64,000 nucleotides of DNA. Origin: a bacterium. GTDB lineage: Bacteria; Planctomycetota; UBA1135; UBA2386. Below the pieces are notes generated by a model, which made no database searches, had not been told where the DNA came from, and was given only the letters and a program-made list of their open reading frames with translations. Below are positions 1-8,579 of this stretch, piece by piece. Positions within the stretch are counted from its first letter, which is position 1; each line of letters starts with the position of its first letter. Location: positions 124,001 through 188,000 of the forward strand of contig JANSXC010000011.1 in the NCBI GenBank assembly GCA_024743115.1, read 5' to 3'. The translations under genes and the position numbers were made by a program.

Positions 1-735
1 CTGACTCCGGCGGGCAAGTTCTTCCTGCCGCGGGCTCGCCAGCTGCTCTGCGACGCGGAGCTCGGCGCGCAGCAACTGCGCGAGGAGTTCGGTGGCGCGC
101 GCCGCACCCTGCGCCTCGGGTATCTGAGCCCCTTCCTCGACGACCTCGTCGCTCCGACGGTTCGACAACTCAAGCGCGATCATCGCAGTCTGAAGGTCGC
201 GATGTTCGACCTGCCGCCCGGTGCGCAGCTCGACCGCCTCGGCGCGCGCGAACTCGACGCGGCGATCCTCGGCAATCTGGAGCCGGAGCATTCGCAACGA
301 TTCACCGCCCGACAGCTGAGCCGTCACCGCTTCGCGGCCGCCCTGCCCGCCGACCACCCGCTCGCGGACCGCCGACGCATCCCACTCGCCGCGCTGCGGG
401 GCGAAACCTGGGTGTCACTCGACGATCTCGCGTTCCCGGGCCGTCGCGCCTTCTTACAAGCGGTCTGCAACGACGCGGGATTCGAACCGGCCATCGGTGC
501 CGAGGTCGACTCGGTCACCACGATGCTGGGCACGGTCGCCGCGGGTGACGACGTCGCACTCGTGCCGCACCACAGCAGCAAGCTGCCCCATGACGGCGTC
601 GTGTTCGTTCGCCTGGAGTCACCGGCACCGACGGCCGAACTGCGATTCGTCACACGCCGGCGCGAGCCGATGGCCGAGCTCGACAGCCTGTATCGGCTGC
701 TGCGCGAACGCGCCCGGGTCGTCGGCGACGCGTGA
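1..735 (+). CDS. LysR-family transcriptional regulator (5'-truncated)
   Basis: The frame is open from the first base, so the gene begins outside the window. The first visible residues (LTPAGKFFLPRA) match the end of the LysR winged helix-turn-helix, and a linker helix follows. The remaining ~210 residues look like the periplasmic-binding-protein-like effector domain, beginning around LRLGYLSPF. LysR proteins bind DNA as tetramers and respond to a small ligand in this domain; the ligand here is unknown. The gene converges with the GH20 gene and the two stops abut with no intergenic base. A LysR target is usually divergent and would lie left of the window. The family call is good, the regulon unknown. 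Confidence 0.88.
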   Translation: MTPAGKFFLPRARQLLCDAELGAQQLREEFGGARRTLRLGYLSPFLDDLVAPTVRQLKRDHRSLKVAMFDLPPGAQLDRLGARELDAAILGNLEPEHSQRFTARQLSRHRFAAALPADHPLADRRRIPLAALRGETWVSLDDLAFPGRRAFLQAVCNDAGFEPAIGAEVDSVTTMLGTVAAGDDVALVPHHSSKLPHDGVVFVRLESPAPTAELRFVTRRREPMAELDSLYRLLRERARVVGDA

Positions 736-2634
736 TCAGCGCGCGAACGCCTGGACCTCGGTGAGACGGCTGAAGCTCGGGAACGTCAAGCCGTGACAGC
801 CGCGCGTGCGGATCTTGATCCGAGCTACGCGCCGCGATTCGAACTCGTGCTCGACGTAGGTCTTGTCACCGCGTGACTCGGGAGTCGTCGAGCCGACGAG
901 TTCGAACTCGCCCTTCTCGCTCGCGACCAGCACCTCGTACAGCTCGTGACTCTTGCCGACGGCCGTCTCGTGAACGACGACACGTGCGACCGTCGCTGGC
1001 CGCGGCAGCTCGACCACGATCTCCAACGGCTCGGGAGTCGTCGGATAGCCGAGGAAGTGGTCGAACCGCGACGGGTTGCCGTTGGTGAGGCGCGCCGGCC
1101 CGAAGAACGGCTGCGAGTTACCGGACGAAGCGCGCACACGACCGCCGAGCGCGAGGTTCTCGGCCCCTGCAGGCTGGTTCTTGCCGGCCATGGCCAGGGG
1201 CGCATCCGCGAGGTCGAACCCGGAGATGCGCTGGAGCCGCCCCAACCACTCCGCATAGCGCAGCATGTAGTCGTCGAAATCGTTCTCGCCGGAGCGGTTC
1301 CAAGCCGCACTCGCAACCGCGGCGAGGCGCGGCACGCAGAGCGACAGCAGGTTCTCTTCACGCCCTTCCCACCACGGCATGCAGAATCCGACGATGCCCT
1401 CGGCGGTCTTGGTCACGTGGGGCTTGCCGAACGTCGGGATCCCCGCGTTCACGTGCGCGAAACGCCGCGGGTTCCAGCCATAGCACCGCGCCAGCGACAC
1501 GGCCGTGAACATCGTCCGCGGGTAGTGATCGACGATGTACATCGGATCCCACGCAGCATTCACGACCTCGTGGCCGGCATCGAGCATCTGCTGCGCCGGG
1601 AAGTTGATCGTGCGCCAGTTGATGTGCAGGACGTCCTTGCTTACCCGGCTCTTGCCCGTGCCAGGACCCGGCCCTTCCCACACCACCGTGCGACGACCCT
1701 GGCGCTTCACGAACTCGTTGAGCCGGTTGATGAAGTCGCGCTGGATCTCTTCGGACACGCCATAGGCTTCGTCACCACCGACGTGCATGTAGGGCGTCGC
1801 ACGAAACACGTCGAGCATCTCCGCGATCAACCGCTCGACGCCGCGCTGCGCCGCCGGCTTCGACGCGAGGTCGGTCGGGGTCTTGCCGAACACCTCCGGA
1901 TACTCGCGCCGCAGGATCGTGGAATGCCCTGGCACGTCGAGCTCCGGCACGATGGTGACACCGCGCGCCTGGGAGTAGGCCTCGAGCTCGCGGAACGCCG
2001 CGAGCGTCCAGCCCGCCCGGTCGGTGTAGATCCTGGGAAACGCCGCGGAAGGCCACGAGCCGATCTGGTCGTCGGTGAGATGCAGCTGCAGGTAGTTCGC
2101 CTTGCAGAGCCACATCGCGTCGACGACCTGCCGTAGTACCGCGGGCGAGTGCGGGTTGCGCCCCATGTCGACCATGAAGCTGCGGTACGGCAACTGCGGG
2201 CGATCCTTGATCGTCACGCGTGGCAGCCTGGCTCGTTTGCCCCCATTCTCGAGGTCGACGAGCTGGAGCAGGGTCGCGCATGCGTACGCCACGCCGGCGG
2301 ACGAAGACGAGGTCACGACCAGCGCAGCGCCGTCGTCACGGATCGCATACGCCTCGGGAGCCATCTCAGTGGCCGTTCGCTCGAACCGGATCGTCGCTGG
2401 AGAGCCCCCGTCGACGATCCGGGCGCGTGTGACCCCGAGACGTCGCAGCCCGTCCGAGAACGCCTGCACCTGTGGCTGCCAGGCCTCGACCTCGCACCCC
2501 ACCGCACCGCGCAAGTCGATCCACTCGTTCGCCCGATCGCACTGCGCCGGCCGTGGCAGAACCTGCGCACTCGCTGCCGCACCGAATCCAACGAGGCCGA
2601 GCAACAGCCCTGGCATCACACGACTCCGAACCAT
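736..2634 (-). CDS. Exported beta-N-acetylhexosaminidase (GH20) with C-terminal discoidin-like domain
   Basis: 632 residues. A signal peptide ends in AASAQ (about residue 24). An N-terminal GH20b-like domain (about 30-145) precedes the GH20 TIM barrel (about 150-470). The family signature HVGGDE is at residues 284-289, giving the Asp-Glu pair used in substrate-assisted hydrolysis of terminal beta-GlcNAc/GalNAc. HLTDDQ and the PELDVPGH loop are also present. Residues from about 490 to the end look like an F5/8 type C (discoidin) carbohydrate-binding domain. Likely role: periplasmic or extracellular breakdown of chitin-like or glycoprotein sugars. It is divergent from the downstream ExbD-like gene. 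ATG start; an internal Met at residue 7 would still leave a signal peptide. Confidence 0.9.
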   Translation of the reverse strand: MVRSRVMPGLLLGLVGFGAAASAQVLPRPAQCDRANEWIDLRGAVGCEVEAWQPQVQAFSDGLRRLGVTRARIVDGGSPATIRFERTATEMAPEAYAIRDDGAALVVTSSSSAGVAYACATLLQLVDLENGGKRARLPRVTIKDRPQLPYRSFMVDMGRNPHSPAVLRQVVDAMWLCKANYLQLHLTDDQIGSWPSAAFPRIYTDRAGWTLAAFRELEAYSQARGVTIVPELDVPGHSTILRREYPEVFGKTPTDLASKPAAQRGVERLIAEMLDVFRATPYMHVGGDEAYGVSEEIQRDFINRLNEFVKRQGRRTVVWEGPGPGTGKSRVSKDVLHINWRTINFPAQQMLDAGHEVVNAAWDPMYIVDHYPRTMFTAVSLARCYGWNPRRFAHVNAGIPTFGKPHVTKTAEGIVGFCMPWWEGREENLLSLCVPRLAAVASAAWNRSGENDFDDYMLRYAEWLGRLQRISGFDLADAPLAMAGKNQPAGAENLALGGRVRASSGNSQPFFGPARLTNGNPSRFDHFLGYPTTPEPLEIVVELPRPATVARVVVHETAVGKSHELYEVLVASEKGEFELVGSTTPESRGDKTYVEHEFESRRVARIKIRTRGCHGLTFPSFSRLTEVQAFAR

Positions 2635-2687
2635 CGCAGCGAGCCTAACGACTGCCTCGCCCAGACGAATGCGCTACCGTGCAGAAC

Positions 2688-4427
2688 ATGTCACTTCGCG
2701 AGTCACTGCCCGCCCGCCCCCGCACTTTCGCGAAGGGTCTGCTGCTGACTGCGCTCGTCGCCCCACTCGCAGCGCAAGGCCTCCGCGAGGAGGAGCTGCC
2801 GCGCGTGCGGCACTTCACCGCCAGGGCGGAGCTCGCGCCACAAGTAACGATCGCGATCCTCCGTGACGGCACACTGCAACTGGACGGCAAAGCGGTCACG
2901 TATGCCGGCTTCCGCACCGCGCTCCGTCGCCACGTGCTCGCAAGGCCGGTGAAGAAGGCCCCGCGCCGAACCGACCGGTCCAGTTCACCGGCCGTGTTGG
3001 TGTTCGGGCATCGTGACCTGCCGGCACTGGCCATCCGCAAGGTCCTCGAGGCGCTGATCGACAACCGCGTCAATCTGCGCAATGCGCATCTCGCGGTTCG
3101 CGGCAACGGCGCCGTACCGGTCTGGCTCGACGTCTGGCCGGGGATTCACTACGAGATCGAGGTCTCGCATGCCAGGGGCCGGGTGGCGACAGCCAAGCTG
3201 CAGGATCGACTGAAGGAATCGAGCAGGAAGCACTCCGAACCGGTGATCGTGCACTGCGGCGCCGATGTATCGTTCCGCGAGGCGATGGCGACAGCCGACC
3301 GTATCTCGGACGCAAAGTTCAACGGCTTCCGACTGCGCTGCACCCCGACGAAGAAGCAGACCGCGGCGTGGCGCGCGGATCAGGACCTGCGCCAGCTCGT
3401 CGCCAGCTACGAGCCACCGCAGACTCCGCCCACCCTGCGATTCGTCGTGCGGGAGTCCGGATTCGAGAGCCGCAAGATCTCGGTGGGGCTCGGCGGCACG
3501 CCCGGCCTGCCCGAAGAACTGCGGATGCCGAAGAACGACCTCGGCCGCCTGCCGGTGCCCGCACTCATCGCGATCGCGGAGGGCCTGAAGTGGCTGGCCG
3601 CCAACCAGAACGACGACGGTAGCTGGTCGCCGATCGCAACCGCCCCGCGAACTCCGGGTCGGAAACTCAGCCGCATCGGCGGCACCTCACTCGCCCTGCT
3701 CGCGATGCTGCTCGACGGCAACTCGATGCGCTCCGGTCAGTACAAGGGGCACGTCCAATCCGCAGTGAAGTTCCTGCGCGGCAAGATCGCGCGCGAGGGC
3801 CAACCGGGCAACGCGGGCTTCGCCGCAGCCGTCAGCGAGTTCGAACGCGCGATGGCGACGGTCGCCTACATCGAGTGTTACCGGCGTTCGAGCTATCGGC
3901 TGCTCATCAAGGACGTGCGACAACTCGTCGCAGACCTGATCGCGAGGCCGGTCGGCGACGCGGCCACGCGCTCGCTGCGACTCCACGCCTTGCTGGCGGC
4001 ACGGAGTCTGCGGATCGAGGTCACCGACGAAGCAATCGCGAAGGCTCGTGATGCGAGCCTGCCGGCAGAACCGGATCTCACAGCGGTCGGCGGCAGCCTG
4101 TTCTGCGATGCAGTCAGCGGCCGCGCGATTGCCGAAGGCGACCCACGCCTCGTTCCGGTTGCCGCGGTGCCATTCACCGACGATCGCAAGACCCCCACCG
4201 CAATGGACTGGTTCTTCGCGACTCGCGGCCTGCGCCGAACCAACGGCAAGGCCTGGCGACGCTGGCGCCCGGTGCTCGTCACGACGGTCCCGGACATGCA
4301 GATCAGGTCACCCGACCTCGGCGGCTGCTGGCAAGAACTCGGCCCCGACAATCAACGGATCGACTCCCCCACCGCGACCGCGTTCTTCTGCCTCGCGCTG
4401 CTGTCCGACTCTCGCCCACGCCGATGA
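2688..4427 (+). CDS. Exported ExbD-like / terpene-cyclase-like toroid fusion protein
   Basis: 579 residues from the ATG at 2688; a GTG three codons upstream is the alternative start. A signal peptide ends in PLAAQ. Two segments follow that resemble the ExbD/TolR periplasmic domain: one around GTLQLDGKAVTYAGFR, one around ADRISDAKFNGFRL. The C-terminal half (from about residue 285) has a QW-like motif, WLAANQNDDGSW, and helical repeats like the alpha/alpha toroid of squalene-hopene cyclases and prenyltransferases. A conserved DXDD catalytic motif was not seen, so enzymatic cyclase activity is doubtful. The stop overlaps the start of the GNAT gene (ATGA), indicating translational coupling. Function unknown. 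Confidence 0.72.
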   Translation: MSLRESLPARPRTFAKGLLLTALVAPLAAQGLREEELPRVRHFTARAELAPQVTIAILRDGTLQLDGKAVTYAGFRTALRRHVLARPVKKAPRRTDRSSSPAVLVFGHRDLPALAIRKVLEALIDNRVNLRNAHLAVRGNGAVPVWLDVWPGIHYEIEVSHARGRVATAKLQDRLKESSRKHSEPVIVHCGADVSFREAMATADRISDAKFNGFRLRCTPTKKQTAAWRADQDLRQLVASYEPPQTPPTLRFVVRESGFESRKISVGLGGTPGLPEELRMPKNDLGRLPVPALIAIAEGLKWLAANQNDDGSWSPIATAPRTPGRKLSRIGGTSLALLAMLLDGNSMRSGQYKGHVQSAVKFLRGKIAREGQPGNAGFAAAVSEFERAMATVAYIECYRRSSYRLLIKDVRQLVADLIARPVGDAATRSLRLHALLAARSLRIEVTDEAIAKARDASLPAEPDLTAVGGSLFCDAVSGRAIAEGDPRLVPVAAVPFTDDRKTPTAMDWFFATRGLRRTNGKAWRRWRPVLVTTVPDMQIRSPDLGGCWQELGPDNQRIDSPTATAFFCLALLSDSRPRR

Positions 4428-5416
4428 CCTCGCCACAAGAACGCATCCGACCATTCGAGGCTCGCGACCTCGACGCACTGTTGGCGCTACGCGACCGCTG
4501 TTTCGACGGACTCGACCTCGATCGCGAACGCGTGCGCCGCGAGTGGGCATTCGATCGCAACCCCGCTCGTGTCGACGGCGTGCCCTCCGCGTGGATCGCC
4601 GAGCTCGACGGCGAGATCGTGGGCACCTACGGCATGCTGCCGGCGCTCGTCGCAATCGACGGTCGGCCGACCCCCGCGATCTGCGGCGTCGACTTCTGCG
4701 TCGACGAACGGATGCGCGGCCGCGGCCTCGGTCGACGCCTCACGGGCGCGATGGTCGAAACCGCCGGCTCGAACTTCCGGTTCATCACCTCACCGACCGC
4801 GGCGACCACCGCGCTGATGCAGGAACGCGGCGCCGGTGTCGTCGATGCCGCGGCCGAGGGCGCGCTGTTCGCGCGCCCCGGCAGCCCACCAACGGAGTCG
4901 AACCCGCCTGGCATCACGACGCGCGAGCTGTCGGCCTTCGGATCGGAATGCGACGCCTTCGCCGACCGGCTCGCACAGCATCACCGCTTCGTTACCGTGC
5001 GCCACGCCGACTATCTGCAGTGGCGCTACCGCGAAGACCCTTACATCGCGCACGTCACATTCGGCGCGTTCACAACCGCCGGCAACCTGCGCGGCCTCGG
5101 CGTGCTGACACTTTCCCCGACGGAGCCGCAGGCCTATCTCGGCGAGCTCACGACCGAACCCGGCGACACCGATGCCGCGCGCGCGCTACTGGTGGCACTC
5201 ACCACGGCGGCGCACGAGCGCGGCCTCGAGGCGATCTTCGCACTCGAACGGCGGCCCACGATCCAACCTCAACTGGTCGAGTGCGGCTTCCAACCGGTTC
5301 CGACCGGCGCGCCAGAACCCGTACTGCTCTTGCGTGACGGCGAAGCCGCACCGAGTGACTGGTTTTTCACGCCGGGTGACGGCGACTTTCTCTTCCGAAT
5401 CGGCAGCGCAGGATGA
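4424..5416 (+). CDS. GNAT-family N-acetyltransferase
   Basis: 330 residues, cytoplasmic. The N-terminal half is a GNAT fold: an IRPFEARDLDALLALRD opening strand-helix and an acetyl-CoA pyrophosphate-binding loop, ERMRGRGLGRRL. The C-terminal half (about 165-330) resembles a degenerate second acetyltransferase domain, as in two-domain GNATs. It overlaps both neighbours by four bases (ATGA at 4424 and at 5413), so it sits in a coupled three-gene unit with an ExbD-like protein and a PIG-L deacetylase. An acetyltransferase beside a deacetylase suggests modification of an amino-sugar or amine substrate, but no substrate can be read from the sequence. Confidence 0.85.
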   Translation: MTSPQERIRPFEARDLDALLALRDRCFDGLDLDRERVRREWAFDRNPARVDGVPSAWIAELDGEIVGTYGMLPALVAIDGRPTPAICGVDFCVDERMRGRGLGRRLTGAMVETAGSNFRFITSPTAATTALMQERGAGVVDAAAEGALFARPGSPPTESNPPGITTRELSAFGSECDAFADRLAQHHRFVTVRHADYLQWRYREDPYIAHVTFGAFTTAGNLRGLGVLTLSPTEPQAYLGELTTEPGDTDAARALLVALTTAAHERGLEAIFALERRPTIQPQLVECGFQPVPTGAPEPVLLLRDGEAAPSDWFFTPGDGDFLFRIGSAG

Positions 5417-6234
5417 CCCCACGCGACGAACGCGTCGCCGCAACCCGCGGCTTTCTCCGCGGAGCACGCGCGATGCTCCGCCACTTCGTGAACCGCCGGG
5501 TCGTCGAGTTCCCCGACTTCCAACGGTCGCTGTTCCTCGCACCGCATCCCGACGACATCGAGATCGGCTGCGGCGGCACGCTGCAGAAACTGATCGCCGC
5601 AGGACGCGAGGTTCGGCTGTGCTACATCACGGACGGTAGCGCCGTCGGTGAACCCGAGCGCGATGGGCACTTCAAGGTCGTGCGGCGCAAGGAGGCCGAG
5701 GCCGTGTCGGCACGGCTCGGACTCGGCGAACCGACGATCCTCGACTGCCCCGAACGCGAGTATCGCAACCCCGAGCGGCGCGCTGAACTGATCGCGACCG
5801 TTCGCACCCAGCTCGACGGCTTCCGTCCCGATGCGGTGTTCCTGCCTTGGATCACCGACCAGCACGTCGACCATCGCTACACCAACCTGCTGCTCGCGGA
5901 AGCCCTGCGCGACTCGGATCACACGCCGACCGTCTGCGGCTACGAGGTCTGGTCGTTCGTTCCGCCCGGCCTCGTCGTCGACATCTCCGCTCAGCTCGCC
6001 GAGAAGATCGCGCTGATCCGGCTCTACGAGTCGCAGTTCGAGTTTCTCGACTACGCGATGATCGTCGACGCGCTCGGGCGTTCGCACGCGCCGCTCGCGC
6101 CCGGAGCAACGGCCTGCGAAGCGTTCTGCGCGATGCACACGTCGGGGTTCCTCGCGACCGTCGACGAGTTTGCACTCGACGACCCGGCCGACTGCGACGA
6201 AGTGCTTCTCACACCGCCCGACACGATGCCCTGA
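5413..6234 (+). CDS. PIG-L (LmbE-like) zinc deacetylase
   Basis: 273 residues. The family signature PHPDDIEIGCGG is at about residues 44-55 (His and Asp ligands plus catalytic Asp). A downstream His pair in ITDQHVDHRY completes a typical Zn site. PIG-L enzymes remove N-acetyl groups from GlcNAc-containing substrates (GPI precursors, mycothiol and bacillithiol precursors, lincomycin and glycopeptide intermediates). No signal peptide, so probably cytoplasmic. It is the third gene of a unit joined by ATGA overlaps with the GNAT gene. No glycosyltransferase or thiol-ligase partner is adjacent, so a bacillithiol or mycothiol role is not supported. Confidence 0.92.
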   Translation: MTPRDERVAATRGFLRGARAMLRHFVNRRVVEFPDFQRSLFLAPHPDDIEIGCGGTLQKLIAAGREVRLCYITDGSAVGEPERDGHFKVVRRKEAEAVSARLGLGEPTILDCPEREYRNPERRAELIATVRTQLDGFRPDAVFLPWITDQHVDHRYTNLLLAEALRDSDHTPTVCGYEVWSFVPPGLVVDISAQLAEKIALIRLYESQFEFLDYAMIVDALGRSHAPLAPGATACEAFCAMHTSGFLATVDEFALDDPADCDEVLLTPPDTMP

Positions 6235-6322
6235 GCGCGGCAACGCCCACGGGAAGGCCGACTCCGATCAGGCGCGGAATCTCGGGAACCGGACCACGCG
6301 CCTGGCGTCGAATCGTCCCACG

Positions 6323-6856
6323 ATGACGGAAACCGACAAGCAATGGCTCGACGGCATCGACGTCGCTTCGCCATGCAGTGCCGACTGGGACACGATGCCG
6401 GGCGACGATCGCTGTCGCTTCTGTGAACAGTGCTCTCTGCACGTGTTCGACCTCAGCGCGATGAGTCAGCAGTCCGCGGAACGACTCGTGCGCGAACGCA
6501 CCGCGAGTTCCGACCGACTCTGCGTTCGCTTCACGCGGCGGGCCGACGGCACCGTCCTGACCCGGGACTGCCCGGTCGGCTTGCGCGCCCGAGTGCGCAG
6601 CCAACTCCGCCGCGCCGGGACCCGAGCCGCCACGATGGCGGCCGCGGTGTTCGCGTTCTTCGGTTGCCGCAGCGAATCGGCGGCCGCTCCCACCGGCAAT
6701 CCGACCGGGATCACCGAGAACGCCGATCCAGAAACGCAACTCCCGCCGCTCCAGGGAGAAGTGATCCTGCAGGGCGACCTCGTCGCCCCCGACGACCACG
6801 TGCTGCAGGGTCGCATCGCAACACCCCCGAAGCAAGAAACCGACAAGGACGGGTAA
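6323..6856 (+). CDS. Cysteine-motif cytoplasmic domain with membrane segment, hypothetical
   Basis: 177 residues from the ATG at 6323 (MTETDKQW); the frame is open further upstream without a better start. The N-terminal ~90 residues carry six ordered cysteines (18, 31, 34, 37, 67, 83) in a pattern C-x12-C-x2-C-x2-C, then LCVRF and RDCPVGLRAR. The context W-x2-MPGD-x2-CRFCEQC-x5-FDLSAM resembles a small uncharacterised domain I recall from planctomycetes, Verrucomicrobia and Bacteroidetes; it looks like a metal-binding or redox site. A short hydrophobic segment (about 101-114, ending FAFFGC) follows, then a low-complexity acidic tail. No function is assigned. Confidence 0.75.
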   Translation: MTETDKQWLDGIDVASPCSADWDTMPGDDRCRFCEQCSLHVFDLSAMSQQSAERLVRERTASSDRLCVRFTRRADGTVLTRDCPVGLRARVRSQLRRAGTRAATMAAAVFAFFGCRSESAAAPTGNPTGITENADPETQLPPLQGEVILQGDLVAPDDHVLQGRIATPPKQETDKDG

Positions 6857-6887
6857 CCGCCGTCGCATGGCCCGCTAGGTTGCGGGT

Positions 6888-8579
6888 ATGCGACCGCTGA
6901 CCCCTCTCGTGTCGCTGCTGCTGGCGGCTCTCGCGTCCGCGCAGACTCCCCGAACCACGACTCGCCTCGAGGGCGTAGTCATCGACCCGCAACACCGCCC
7001 GGTCGGCAATGCGGAGGTCATCCTCGAAGACGATGGCGTCGTTGTGCAACGCACGCGCACCGACGGCAACGGTGTGTTCGTGGTGCCACGTGCGCCATCG
7101 CGCTACGTACTCGTGCGCACGACCGCCGATGGCCTGCTCGGAGGCGCCCTCGTCGGCGGCGAGCTCGTCGACCTATGGGGCGGTGGCCGGGCGTTCGTCC
7201 GGGTGCGCACGATGCCCGCGCGCAAGGTCCACGGCGTCGTCCGCGACGATATCGGCCAGCCGATCGCCGACGCCTGGGTCGGCGCGCGCCCGAACTACGG
7301 CATGCCCGCCGGACTGGCGCACTGCTCGACCCGCTCGGACTCCAAGGGTCGCTACGTTCTCGAACACGTAGCCACAGGCTCGGTGATCGTCCGGGCATGG
7401 TCGGACAAGAACGACTCGGGCGCGTTCGCCACCCACTTTGCTGGCACCTCGGATCACGAACTCGATTGCACGCTCGTGCGCGACGACGCGATCTGGTGGG
7501 ACATCCGGCTCGAGAACGCGACCCCGGAGCAGCTCGAGAAGGCGACGGTGAAGTTCATGGCTTTCCAACGGCGGGCGCAGATGCCCATCCCGCGCGAACT
7601 TGCCCAACCGAAACCGGTCGCGCCGGGGCACTGGCGCATCGCAGGCTGGAGCAAACTCGATCGAGTTCACGTCTGGGCGGAGATCCCCGGGATCTCGATG
7701 TGGCCTGGTGAGCACGTCATCAAGTCTGGGGTAGGCCGTACGAAGCGTCGGTTCTCGGTCGGCGATTCCGACGGCGAGATTCGCGGCCAACTACGCGACG
7801 ATGCCGGCAAACCGGCCGCCGGAGTCGAGCTGATGCTCCAGCCAACGCAGGGCGGCGGCGTCAACTCCCATCGCCGCATCGTGACCACGGACGACGAAGG
7901 GCGATTCGCCGTGCAGGCTCCGGTCCAGCCCGGCGTGGCCTTCGCCGTGCGGTCGACGAGCCCCGGCACGACCCTGGTCGGCAATGCACCGAACCCCGTC
8001 TGGTATCAGGCCGAGCACGAGTCCGGTCGCAGCCATGAGCTCCAGGCTCGACCGTCGCGAGCCGTGCGACTGCAGCTCGTCACGAGCGAGGGTCAGCCGG
8101 TCGCGGGCGCGACCGTCAGTCTCGCGCTCGGCGAAAACGAGCAGCCGCGAACGATCGCTGGCGGCGTCTCGGCGCTGGACGGCAGCGTCACGATGAGCTG
8201 TCTGAACTTCGACGTTCCGGCAAGGCTGACGATCAACGCATGTGGACCCGAGGGCGTAGGCGAGTTCGAAGTCGTCGCCAAGGGGGATCAGGAGATCGCG
8301 CTCGGCCGGTTGACTCTAGGACCCGCCGCGGAGATTCGAGGCCAGGTCGTCGACGCCGACGGCAACCCCGAGCCCGCTGCCCGGGTCACACTCTCGCGAA
8401 ACGACCGCTTCGGCTGGTCACAGCAGATCACCACCGATCGGGAAGGCCGCTTCGTCTTTCGCGGCCTGCTGCCCGGCAACTACATGATCCACGGGCGTGG
8501 GCCGAACCACTGGCAGCGCCAGCCGGTCCAGCTCGATGACGCCGAACAGCTCGACGTCGTCCTCACGGTCAACGATTGA
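6888..8579 (+). CDS. Exported carboxypeptidase-regulatory-like domain protein
   Basis: 563 residues; a signal peptide ends in LASAQ. At least four beta-sandwich units of the CarboxypepD_reg type can be seen, each marked by G.V.D..G.P...A.V followed by a D..G.F/Y strand (e.g. VVIDPQHRPVGNAEVI, VVDADGNPEPAARVTL, DREGRFVFRGLLPGNY). These domains are structural or binding modules in exported proteins; no catalytic site was seen. The stop overlaps the 3' end of the convergent VPS10/BNR gene by 11 bp. Similar modules recur at 46635-49202 and in the sigma factor fusion at 57120-60167. Confidence 0.87.
   Translation: MRPLTPLVSLLLAALASAQTPRTTTRLEGVVIDPQHRPVGNAEVILEDDGVVVQRTRTDGNGVFVVPRAPSRYVLVRTTADGLLGGALVGGELVDLWGGGRAFVRVRTMPARKVHGVVRDDIGQPIADAWVGARPNYGMPAGLAHCSTRSDSKGRYVLEHVATGSVIVRAWSDKNDSGAFATHFAGTSDHELDCTLVRDDAIWWDIRLENATPEQLEKATVKFMAFQRRAQMPIPRELAQPKPVAPGHWRIAGWSKLDRVHVWAEIPGISMWPGEHVIKSGVGRTKRRFSVGDSDGEIRGQLRDDAGKPAAGVELMLQPTQGGGVNSHRRIVTTDDEGRFAVQAPVQPGVAFAVRSTSPGTTLVGNAPNPVWYQAEHESGRSHELQARPSRAVRLQLVTSEGQPVAGATVSLALGENEQPRTIAGGVSALDGSVTMSCLNFDVPARLTINACGPEGVGEFEVVAKGDQEIALGRLTLGPAAEIRGQVVDADGNPEPAARVTLSRNDRFGWSQQITTDREGRFVFRGLLPGNYMIHGRGPNHWQRQPVQLDDAEQLDVVLTVND

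Noticed and set aside
5413..6234. PIG-L gene as part of bacillithiol or mycothiol synthesis
   Set aside because: No glycosyltransferase or cysteine ligase partner lies nearby, and PIG-L deacetylases serve many pathways.
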